Below, piece after piece: positions 46,501-57,600 of a stretch of 64,000 nt of DNA. The notes beneath the pieces are model-generated. The model had not been told where the DNA came from. It was given only the letters and a program-made list of their open reading frames with translations, and ran no database searches. Within the stretch, counting starts at the first letter, position 1; each line of letters starts with the position of its first letter. The DNA comes from Caprimulgus europaeus. Its lineage: Eukaryota > Chordata > Aves > Caprimulgiformes > Caprimulgidae. Position numbers and translations under genes: made by a program. Location: assembly GCA_907165065.1 (NCBI GenBank), contig OU015540.1, forward strand, positions 2,650,001 through 2,714,000, read 5' to 3'.

Positions 46501-48971
46501 GGGCAACTCTAGCTCTGTAAGAGAAGATAGAGCCTGTAATTATATCTGTGTGTAATCACCTGCTGTCTGCAACTTGTATTGTGTCTGGAAGATGAGCAGA
46601 GATTATCCCTCAGCTCTACTCCAGGTCCTGCTCCTGCCTCTCACTGATTAGTCCTGTGGCTTTCAGCTCTCTGAGCCTTTCTCTGTCCTGCAAACCATCT
46701 CTTATGGTACTTACTCATCCCATCAGAGATGCTGAAAGGCAGAAAATTGATGACTCTGCCATGTGTGTATGCTTCTGCTCCTGCATCTTGATGCTCCAAC
46801 CTCACAAGCTCTCTCCTGCACCCTTGCCAGGTATTTGCTGGTCCCCAAGACCCTCTGTCACTCACAGTAACCTCTGAGGTGTCATTTCAAAGCTCAAAGA
46901 CTGTGTTAAAGCTGTGCTGGGGTGGTCCTGTGGCATGGGGCAGGCACAGTGTGCAGGCAGTGCTTGGAGCAGAAGGAGTGCAGAGCTGTAATTAGCTTTG
47001 GCCAGTCCCTCTCATCTCTTTGACCAGGTTCCTGAACTGCTGTGTGATTTCCTGCAAAGTGGAGCTTTGAAAATGAACCACAGGGGAAACATTTGCTAAG
47101 TAGAGATATTAAGCAGCTTGGGGAAAGCAGGCTGTTACATAATGGCCATTAGCAGCATCAAAGACATTGCAGGATTTCCTTATCAGGGTCTTGGTCCTGG
47201 TCACTGAAGGCAAAATCAGGCTCCTTGTGCTAAGCCTCAGGAGCTGTGTTTGAAGAAGCAGGAGGTTTGTGAGAGATCTTCTCCTTCCCACTTCACCACA
47301 GCTTTGCACTGGTTCCTGGGTTCCCCCCCCCCAGCTGTAGGTAGTGGTGAATTTGGGTGGCTGTGGGCTCTCCATCACCCAATGCCATGTGCTCAGGGTT
47401 ACTGTGAACAAAGTTTGAGCATTCTAGAGAAATTTGGAGAAATGAGGCTTCTTGGCATGCCCATGGGGTGTCTCTATTGCAGGACAGGGCTACTCCAGCT
47501 CTGCTGGTGCCAGTATCAGCCCAACAAATGTGGTTTGCTCTGGTACCATCGCTCATACTAAAGCTACTGTCTTGGTCTGTGTTTTGCTGGGTCAGCTTTA
47601 GACCTGAGAAACCTGGTTGCAATGAGCCAGTCCTTCCATTTCCAGCAGAAGCTATCCCAGGTTGATTGGAGCTTGGTGTGAAAGTTTTGGGGAATCCAGA
47701 TGAAATTATTCCCATCTCTTCTGTTATTCCTGATTCATTCTCCTGAATCCATAGTTCCAGGCATCAGGATATGGTTCACCCTTCCAGTGGTCTTTAACAC
47801 CTCAGTAGGGGGAAAGGCATGGAGAGACTTCAGTGTGGCAGTAACAGGGAAAGCACTTCAGGGTTACATCATTCTGCTATTGTCAAGAAGAGCTAAAATA
47901 CCCAGTACTGGACCCAAGCTCACAGGTCCTGCTGACCAGCAGCAAGATGCCATCTGTCTGCAAGGCAGTGTGGAGATACAGGCAAAGTCAAGCTCAGGGT
48001 TGGACTGGAGAGGGTCCATCACACTGTGTCCTCATGCTCCATCCCTACACCAAGCTGCTGTGGTTGGCATCAGTGCTGGAGAGCCCTGACCATCCATCCC
48101 CTTCCAGGAGAGCTGCCAAAGAGAACAAAAACAACAACAAAACCTTCACCCAGGGGATGCAGGATTAAAGCTAAGCTCTGGTTTTGGTTAGAAGTGAACA
48201 GAATAGAGCTCTGTGGGAAAGGGGGAGTGAGATTCTGGTCACTTAGTTTTGTCTGCCAGGTCCCACTAAATCCCAGTGGTGGTGTCCTCAGCCTAAAATA
48301 ATGTTTACCAGCCCTTCAGCAGGCTGTGAGGGGCTAGAGGATGGACAGGCATGCTGTGAACCAAGCTGGGGTTAAGCAGATGGTGGGCCTGGCTCAGTTT
48401 TTCCTTACAGCTCTAAAGGGGAAGACTTGAGTTATTGGTGAGGCTCATCCTGGTGGAGGTGTCAAACCCTCCCAGAGGAAAACAGAACTGCTTTAAAGTG
48501 AGAGTGAGCATCTGAATGCAGTCCAGGGTGCCAGGCAGGGAAGGGTCATAGCCCCAAAGGTTTTTTGGAGTAAAACAAGTGTAAGTGAGCTCAGAGACCC
48601 GTGTTTGAAATACAGTTTCTTATCTGCTGTGTACTTCTTTGCACACTTGCTGCCAGCAGCTTTCTGGGATATTCAACTTTACAGCAGGTCTCAGATGGAA
48701 GAAGTGACTTTGATTTTTGCCATCATTCTTCTTCCTGTGGAAACCTTTTCTTTTAAATCCCCCTTGAAAGTTGGCTGCTTCAAGTAAAGAAACTATTTTT
48801 AAATATGGTAATTTCTGATAGAAATTTGGGGACATCTTTGAGGTGTGCTGGAAATACCTGCTGTCGCTCTGAAATCACCCCATTGCAGTGCAATATCAGG
48901 CTGGAGGGAGGCTGGTTTATTGAGGACTCTCTTTTAGAAGTGATTTTGTAGGAATTATGGGCAATTACAGG

Positions 48972-49076
48972 CTCTGAGCAACCTGATCTGGGTGAAGATG
49001 TCCCTGCTCACTGCAGCAGGTTGGACTGGATGACCTTGAAAGGTCCCTTCCTACCCAAATCATCTATGATTCTATG
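48972..49076 (+). mobile_element. CR1 LINE terminal 105 bp, sense
   Basis: CTCTGAGCAACCTGATCTGG, GGTTGGACTGGATGACCTTG and CCTACCCAAATCATCTATGA followed by TTCTATG, the CR1 terminal repeat unit. Confidence 0.9.
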
Positions 49077-51608
49077 TGTGTCTCCCCCCACACAGCCCCT
49101 CTGGCTCCCTCCTGCCATCGTGAGCTGCTATCACTGTAAATAAAGGAACTGGGTCACCCCAGCTTGGCTGGGTTGTTGCTGCTGGGGCTGCTCCTTGCTT
49201 GTGTGTTTTTATGCAGGGGAGTGTTTTCCCCCTCATGGAGCCTTTCAAGGAACTCAGTAGGTTGGAAGCAGCAGAAGGGAGAGAGCTGTGAAGTGCTTTA
49301 TATTTATCTAATGCTGCAGGACAGTTATAATGTGAACACTTCAGTCTTAATTAACTCTGTACCTGCTTTGGCTCCTTGGCTTTTGTAGAGCTGTGAGAAA
49401 GCACGTGTGGCCAAGGCAGATAGCTCAGAGTTTGTCTGAAAGGTACTTCTGAATTCTGCTTAATTGCTCCTCCTGGCATGGCTCTGTGCTGCATCGTTGG
49501 GTTGTCAGCAGGATTTCCTCCAGAAAGCAGCCTCCTCTTCGAGGGAACGGATCCTGCTTGGTGCTGAGTTTCTTCCACCTTTTCCCTTTCCTCCTCTGCT
49601 CCTCAGAAAGCTCCTCAGAAAGCTGTAGCAGGATCGTGCTCAGCGCACACACGCTGTACTCCAGTGGTTGTGGATGATGTCCTGCATGGGATGGTTGGGC
49701 TGGGAGGAGTGAGCATGAGGGAAGGTAGAACAGAGAATAATTGTCCAACCTGCTTTGACATGGGGGAGAATGGACTTTCCTGCCTCACTGTTGTCCTTCC
49801 TGCACATGAACATGCTCGGGAACAGAGAAAGGAAAATACATTGCAAAGCTGCTGCAAGCCCAGAGGAGGATGTGCACTGGGCAGCTGGCCGAGCAAGGGG
49901 TGTTAATCCTTTCTAATGTGATAACAAGATCCATTCTGGGGCTTAGTTTCTTATGTCTGTTCCCCAGAGCAGAACTGTCTGGTGATTAGTGGACTCATTA
50001 CCATTAATAAGTTAGTTGAACTATGGCTGTTGGCAAGTAACAAGGAAGTTGGACTGACCTTTCCTGTGAGTGGAGGTAGATGGTCTTGGCAGAGTGAACT
50101 CATTTATTGTGTGGATGTTGGGGATTCCCTCATTCAGCAACATTATTGTTTCTCTTTCTTGCTCTCTTTATTTCTTTACCATTTTTGGTTTTGCCAGCAG
50201 GGTCATCAAGCAGAGGAACCAGAAAATGGTCTTAAATTTGCAATGCTTCCTGTCAGTTGGTGTGTCCCTTTGTCCCCTGTCCTCAGTGATGGCAGAACAT
50301 CACGCAGGTCCAGCTCCCTCCCAGATGCGTGGATTCTCATGGTGTCTCTGTGCCCAGGGCAGATATGGAAGAAGAAAGGGCTTGAAAAGGGGTGGGCAGA
50401 AATTGGCCCCCATGTGACTGATTTTGGCCTGTCATAGGGAGGACTTTCTTTTAATTTGTATATTATTTGGGGGACAATTTAAAACATGAGCAAAGCAGAG
50501 AGAAGGAGGTTAAAATCAGTTAGGCAGCAGCAGAACCAAGTCAATCTTCATCCACCCTTTGCAGCCAAGCTGTGCTTTGTTTTCCTGGTTTTATTTTCCT
50601 CCCACAGTCAAAGTGTGTCGTTCTTTTGGTTCTCCAGAGAGTTTGTGCCCAGATCTTCTCTACACATCTTATTAGATCACAGCCCAGGGCGCTGTATCTG
50701 CAGGCAGTATTTCTCCTGCAGCCCAAGGCTTCCTAAACAGTGACTCATGGGTAACGTGCAGCCTCTCAGATCTCTGTATGTGGCTCATCAAGGGCTTTTT
50801 CAGTTGCAATGTGTAGTGAACAGAGAAGCATTCCATGGGAAGGGAATTGGTCCTGTAGGTCTCCAGCCTGGCTGCATCCACTCCTTCCAACAAAACTGAG
50901 GACATGTGTTCCAGCAGAATTGACTGGCATATTGCTCTCTGTCCAGCCTGCCCAGCTGGGGTGGACCTATCAGGAGAACAGAGATCAGCTCTAGGGTTTG
51001 AAATAAAGGTAATTAATCTGGGACAATGAACATGTGTCAGTGTCCTGCAGCTGGGAGGGCAGACAGCTGCAGAGTCACATGTGGCACCAAGTGTTGTGTG
51101 TATTGTCCTGTGGTGGGAGAGGCAGCTCGGGTGTGAGGTTGGAGCAGAGCATCACGCTGATGCATCAGCCCTTCTGGCTGGGCACTGCTTCCACGGGCAG
51201 TGTTCTTGGCACGGGCATGTGTGTGTCTGCAGCTAAACACAAAACTGCTCCCAGGAAAGGAGTTTGTGCAGCCATAGCTGCTAATTACACAATCATCCAT
51301 CCAGATGGTCCGTCTCCCTCTGCAAGTCCAGCTTTGCTCTGGGTAGAATCCTAATTACACTGGCCCAGGAGCTGTGGTGTGCTGAGCCTTCCCATCCTGC
51401 CTGCTGCAAAAAGGTGTTTCTGATCAAGAAACTCCTGCTGCTGCTGTTGTGGTGGAGTGTTGCTTCTAGGATGATGAAGGAAATAAGTTTTTGCTTAGTT
51501 TCACAGCTCTACCTGGATCTGGAGAAAGTTTTCCTGGCTGATCAGTTGTAGTGTGGAAGAGTGTGTCACTGGAGTGGTACATCCAGATCAAAGAGCCTTG
51601 GTCAGCAT

Positions 51609-51775
51609 TAGAATCATAGAATTGTTTGGTTGGAAAAGACCTTTGAGATCATTGAGTCCAACCATACCTGTCCACTACTAAGCTAGATCTTTGAGCACCT
51701 CATCTAGCCATCTTTTAAATCCCTCCAGGGATGGGGACTCAACTACTTCCCTAGCAGCTCATTCCAGTGCCTACA
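51609..51775 (-). mobile_element. CR1 LINE fragment, antisense
   Basis: TAGAATCATAGAATTGTTTG, GACCTTTGAGATCATTGAGT, CATACCTGTCCACTACTAAG and GATGGGGACTCAACTACTTC. Short copy of the 3499/43545 subfamily. Confidence 0.92.
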
Positions 51776-54367
51776 TCATTTGAAGGGAAATGAGAAGGAG
51801 CAAGGGATGTTCCCAAGATCACACCAGGTTCTTGCAGGTGGTATGTCCAATGTGTAGTTTTAGGGCTGCAGGTTACTGTCTGAGACTCACCTCTGTGGCT
51901 TTCTCTGCTGCAAGCACCAGGTTTGGGCTTTGAGCTGCCCAGACCCCAGATAAAGTTTTGAGTTTGCATGACTTGTCACGCTGGGGACTTGAGAACTGCA
52001 GAGATCTGTTGAGGCTGAGTTGGAGGTCCAGGTGCTTTGATGAGAAGGTACCAAATGAGACTACTTCTGCCATTGTCTGAGGGACTTAGAGTAGCTCTTT
52101 TCTTGTAACTCAAAGTCCTGATTTCAAGAGTGAAGTGAGCCCCAGGGAAGCCAGTCATGCCCAGTGTCCTGTGGCCGTGCTACGTTGCTGTATCAGGCAG
52201 TGTAAGTGTAGTCCAGGCTTGGTCTGGGCTCTGGATGTCTTAGACCCCTGTCACCACCACAGGATGTGGAAAGCTCTCATTCCAATGTCCCATCTGAAAG
52301 ACTTCAGAGCTACTGAGCACCAGCTATTGGGGGGTCTGATCTAGATCTGCTAATCAGACTTACACTCATGGCCTATCAAACCTGGAGGTTTTAGAAGAAA
52401 ATGTTCTTCCTGAGGCTTGTGGGGCTGGGATGGCTCTGCCCTGGGCTACATCATGTCTCCTCGTGGTGCAGAGCCCTCCCAGCACCTCCCTGGGTCAGCA
52501 GGCTCAGGCAAGAGCTGTGGCTGTTAAGCAGAGTTGTCCCAGGTGTGTGGGGTCCCCACCACATGTATCTGAGGGTGCAGGAGCCCCTTCCATCTGAACT
52601 GAGGCCCTCTCAGCATTCCTGCTAAAGCCAAAACAGAGCTTCCAGGGCTCTGCCTGCCACTTGTGAGCAAGGAGAAGTCGCTTCTCAGGTGTCCCTTCTC
52701 CTCCTCCCTGTGTTTCTTCTCTCAAGTTCTCCAGCTGCCTTTGCCCATGGTCTGTAGCACTCCCAGACACATCCCTGCGCCTTGGTGTGTTTTAATCCTT
52801 CACAAGCTCCCCTCTGTGTGACAAACCCTGCTGGTTGTAGTGTCTGATCTTCTAGCAAACACCGTGCCAGCGTAGCACTCAGCCTCTTCTTCAGCTTGTT
52901 TTATATGGAAATTTCCTCCAAGTGAAACCAATTCGTGGGAGGGGAAGGAGAAGGCTTTTAGACAGTCCTGGAGGAAAAACATTTTTCAAGTTTCTTCTTT
53001 GTCTCTTGAAGGTGTAGAAACTGGGAGGAAGGTATTTCAGTTTTGTCTAGAGGTATGGGAGCACTGTGCAATGGGAGAGGAAGAGCTGGTCAATGTGTTT
53101 AATCACCAGCAAACAATGCCCACTTCCTCTGATGTGCTACTCTTGCCTATCCTTGAAGCTGGATGAACCCTCAACACCCATCTCAAGTAGTTCGTTGATG
53201 GAGGAGAACAAAATTCCCCAAGAAAGTTGTTCAGGGTTAATTTCCCCTCAGCTCTGCCCTGTAGCAATTGCTGTCACTTTAAAGTGCAGCTACTGAGTGA
53301 CTCCTGCTTCACTCAAGGGTTTTGGGGAACAATTTCAAGCAATTGTATGGAGTAACACCAGTTTGGCACTCATTAGAGCCAAATTTATTCACTACTTGGG
53401 TACATTCAGAAACAGATACAAATACAGCTCTCCTGTCTTGAAGAATTACCTGCTTATCTTCTACCCACATCTCACTTGGTTGTGTAATTTGTGTGTTGCC
53501 TTTTCCCTTATCTCCTGACTGGTTCTATAGCATCTTCGATCCCTGCAGCTCTGAACACAGCAAATAAAGTCAGCCCTAGGACTTTGCACCTTCTCCTTTT
53601 GAGCAGTGCTTCAGCAGTGTGAGTGCCAGTGGGTCTTAGTAATGCAAATCAAACAGCCTGAGGAGTCCTGAGCTCTGCTTGCTTGCTGATCTGCCTTAGA
53701 GCATGGGTTGGGAAAAGGCACATCCCTGCCATGCTGCAATTAGGGCACTTGCTTATCTTCACTGTAACAGAGCCATAAACTTTATCCAGGCCAGTGAAAT
53801 CAGATATGCAGTCAGCATACAGTTCCCATTAATGGGGGCTCTTTCTTTTCTTACAGAAGTACAGAGGAATTTGTGATGGCCTGTGGCTGGATCTCTCCTT
53901 GTTGAAGTTCAGCTCACTCATCCCAGAGAGGTGCTGAGGGGCAAATTTATTGAAAAGCTGCTTTGCCATCAGCTGTTCTCAAGGACGTTCTGAGCATCAG
54001 GAGAGCTAGCTTAAAATTCTCTAGATGGAAACAAAAAGTTCCCTAGATTTTTGGGAAGCATGTGGCCTACTGGGTTTTTTCTTTCTATACCCTCACCTTT
54101 CAACTGTCCCCTTTGCTTGGGAGAGCTCCTGCTGATCTTTAACTGAAAGATCACTGGTGCTTTGCAGGATACTCTAAACAAAAGCCTTTGTAGACGATGG
54201 TAAGGGCTGGTATCTCAACTGTGGCTTGCTGTCCCCAGTCTGATGGGGCTGAAGGGCGAAGGAGAAGTAACACACCCAAAACCAGGCACAGGAACCAGCG
54301 CCTTTTGCTGCTGATGAAACAAGGGATGCATAACTTGTTCTCATCCTTCTCTCTCTTCCCCCTCCAG

Positions 54368-54683
54368 GACCTACAACCTCACCTTCCTGCATCCATACTA
54401 CCGGACAGACGAAGCTGAGGAGAACCCGTTCATCTGCTCATCGCACCGTGAAAACGGCATGCAGAAATGCTCCAACATCCCAAACAGGAAGGAGTACAAG
54501 GTGGAGTGTACCTTGAGCATGGACTCCTACACCCCCAGTTTGTACAACCCTGACTTCAGCAGCAGGAATGCCTGCATAAACTGGAACCAGTATTACAACG
54601 TCTGCATGGCAGGGGATGTGAACCCCCACAATGGAGCTATCAATTTTGATAACATTGGGTACGCCTGGATAGCTATTTTTCAG
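54368..54683 (+). CDS. CACNA1H: CACNA1H exon: large extracellular IS5-pore loop
   Basis: A 316-bp exon: one base closing the split methionine codon plus 105 codons. It encodes the long extracellular loop between IS5 and the pore helix, ending at the lead-in to the selectivity filter ([17 protein letters not shown]). The sequon Asn-Leu-Thr at 54375-54383 falls exactly at human Asn271 if no gap is introduced from His191 onward. The loop has the Cys pattern and the ENPFICSS and NGMQKCS motifs of CACNA1H. The middle (about codons 40-68) has diverged from mammals. The donor is CAG|GTAGGA, phase 0. If this donor fails, reading continues Val-Gly-Phe-Ser then stop. The pore glutamate itself is in the next, unseen exon. 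Confidence 0.97.
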
Positions 54684-57600
54684 GTAGGATTCTCCTGAAG
54701 ATTTTTCTGTTTCTTTTTGGTTTGTCCTATTTTTGCTTGGAAAGGGTTTGATAGATGCATTGGAGGAGAAAGGAATTTGCTTGCACCTGCATGAAACTGC
54801 AAATAAAGACACAATGAGTAAATGAGTCTGATGATAACCTGCCCAAATTTTGCAAGAGAAGGTTTAGAGAGAACAGACATTTTTTTCAGTGCATTTTAAG
54901 AGAGGGAAAATACTTATTGAGGCAGAAAAAAGTATGACAAGTTCTAGCACTGCAAATCAGACCTGGATAAATCCCAGGGATTTTTGAGCATTAGGGTCTT
55001 TATTGCTGCAGTATCAGGAGATGGAGAGTGTTGTCCAAGTCCTTAAGCAAGAATTATAACATTCTAAAATGTGGGAACTAGCTGGATGGCATGGTGTGAG
55101 CTTGATTGTAGAACTGCAGGGTTATGCTGGTTAGCATGGTATACTGGAGGGAGGGAGAAATAATCTTACTGGTCCATTCTGGCTGGGATACCTGTGACGA
55201 GATATGACTCGTGGAATTTGAGTCTCTCTTGATCTACACCTATACAGCTCTTCACTAGAGACCAAAGTGCTCCTCGCTCAGCCTAGGGGAGCTTTTACAA
55301 GTGACAAAAACACTCCAGCAACTGAAGCATTTTCAAAGCATTTGTAGCTCTGGAACAGTTCATAGCTCATCTACACAGTCCAGAGGTAATGGTCTCTTAG
55401 GGCCAGCCTCTTTTAAATGATCCATGTACTGTTTTCCATTTTTAATTTGCACTTTCTAGTTTTAATACAAATTTCTTTATGCTTTTGGCTCAGTGCCCTC
55501 TTTTATTTAGTCTTCCTGAAGTGTAAGTGGCATCTGTTTCTAGAAGAATTCTCCTTTTAGTTTTGGTAATGATGAATAATTGTTCATTCAGAGCTCTAAA
55601 TTTCATTTCTGAATTTCCTTCTTAGTTTCATATTGCAACATGAACTTAATAACTTTCTGTTTTCATCTGGGAGCTGTAAAGGGGCAATTGCTTGCTCTGA
55701 GCCTCTTGTTTGCTCTCAGGCTGTCATAGTAGCACACCTTGAATCACACTGGTGTCAGAGGCTTAAAACCAAACCCAGAAGGGTTCAGACAGATCCCAAG
55801 TCTTTGCTAGGTTATGTTTTTAAAATGGCTTGGTTTTTTTCTGGAATTAATATGTCAAGAGAAGAGCTGCAGTGGTTGTTTTGCAATTGCTGCATAAAGG
55901 AAAGAGGGAAATCAGAGTGAGGATAGTAGATAGGTGTCTGGCTGCACTTGCATTCTCCTTTTTCTGCGCTTGCATAGTTCTTTGACAGAGCTTGATGGAT
56001 GTGCCCAGGAGGTCCTGTCTGGCTCCCACCACGGGGCAGCAATGTTCTTGCCAGAGAAAGGGCAGAGGGTGATGGGTTGCAGACTGCCTGTGCTAGTGCA
56101 CTGAAAATCAGCAGGTGCTTCTCCAGGGGTCCTGCTTCCTCTTCACTTCCTGAGCCTTTTTGCAGGCTGCAAGTTCTCATTCCATGTTGGTATTTCAGTT
56201 CTTCAGCTTGAAAATGTACAGTTGAAAGCCAGGGAGAACACACCAGCCACAGCAGAGACTTCAACTGATTCCTTTGGGCAGAGCAGAGTGTCTGGCAAAG
56301 TTGGATATTGTATCCATAGATCATTTTGGCAGCTGCCAGGAGGTTTATGATTGGTTTTAGTGCTGCTTAGGCCATCCAAATGCTAAAGAGTATTTCCAGC
56401 CAAAAAACTCTTCTTACATCTTTATTTCTTTTAGATGTAAGGACTTTCTTTTAAAAGCTGAAAACTATAAAACTCCAGGTAAAGAAGCAGCTGTTGGGAG
56501 TAAGGTGCTTGTGTAACTTTGATATGGGAAGAGTAAATCATTACTGCAAGAGGTTGGATGCTAAATCAAAACAATTGCTGTAAGCAGAGAACATTTAACA
56601 AATAAAGCTATTGAGTTGTGCTCTCATTACATTTAATAGTTGAAGCTGGGCAGTGCCAGGTCCACAGTTAGATGAGGCCTCAAAGTAAGTAGTGCAGAAA
56701 GTAGAACTGATGGTTTGAGTAGCTCAGGAGCTTCCCTGTGAATTGGTATTGAATTACTGGGCAGAAAGCACTCTGCTGTGTTCTGGATGAGACAGGTCCA
56801 ATTGTCCTGATCCCTTCTGAGGAATAATGAATACGTGGTAGTTTGCAAGAGTTCTAATGGTGGACTGAACCTCAAGGTCTGGCGAGCCTCCAGTTTGCAT
56901 AATGGCAATCTTTGTACTCAGCTGGGTAGAGCATCCCTCATGATTTATCCCAAATGAGTTGGAAATCTAACATGGTTTAAGAGCTGTCAGAAGGGATGTT
57001 GGTGAAATGAGCCCCACAGGTGAGATTTGGAAGGAAGCTTCCAAATGCAGTGACTGCAAGTCGTGCCCAAGAGTTTCCAAGGGTGCAGTTTGATACTGTG
57101 CAGGATGAGATAAAACAAAACCAAAAGCAGACTTTGACATTGAAATCTGAAGATCTCTACTCCAAAATGTCCTTGTGAATGGTGTGCCAAGGCAGGAGGC
57201 TAGCAGTATGGCCAAGCTCTTTCAGCTGCCAGAATTTGGATTTAAACAGCCAAGCTGAAAGACATTTAACTTCATGGTAGTGATCATGAACCTGGCACAT
57301 GGGAGCGGGGCAGACCGGTGAAATGCATTGTTGACCTTCCAAGTAGAGAAGTCAGAGGCATTGGACATGAGAACCAACCTAGTGCAGATAATAAAATCTT
57401 AAAGCAGTCTAGATGATGGCTCCATCCATGGGTGTTGGAAAGGATAATAATTCCTTATGTAATCCTGCAAGTGATTCATGTTTTGATTCCCCTCATTTGT
57501 TGTGTAATAGGCTAATTCATGTATATATTTGTTACAAAGGCACGTTCAATGGCAAATTATGTGAACTAATTAGCTTATTACAGAATAAATGAAAGGAGAT

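Larger units (their letters stand above)
45277..54367 (+). other. CACNA1H: CACNA1H intron, 9.1 kb, phase 2
   Basis: Donor GTAAGT, acceptor preceded by a long pyrimidine tract ending CCCCCTCCAG. Contents are an (AT)n run at 45288-45306, an LTR-like TATA-containing stretch at about 45890-46500, a sense CR1 tail at 48972-49076 and an antisense CR1 at 51609-51775. The remainder is unique and strikingly poor in CpG. No additional exon is recognised. Confidence 0.92.

Noticed and set aside
30972-54683. CACNA1G or CACNA1I instead of CACNA1H
   Set aside because: The IS1-S2 loop, the Asp-Gly-His motif and the IS5-pore loop all fit CACNA1H better; the other two lack the His as I recall them.
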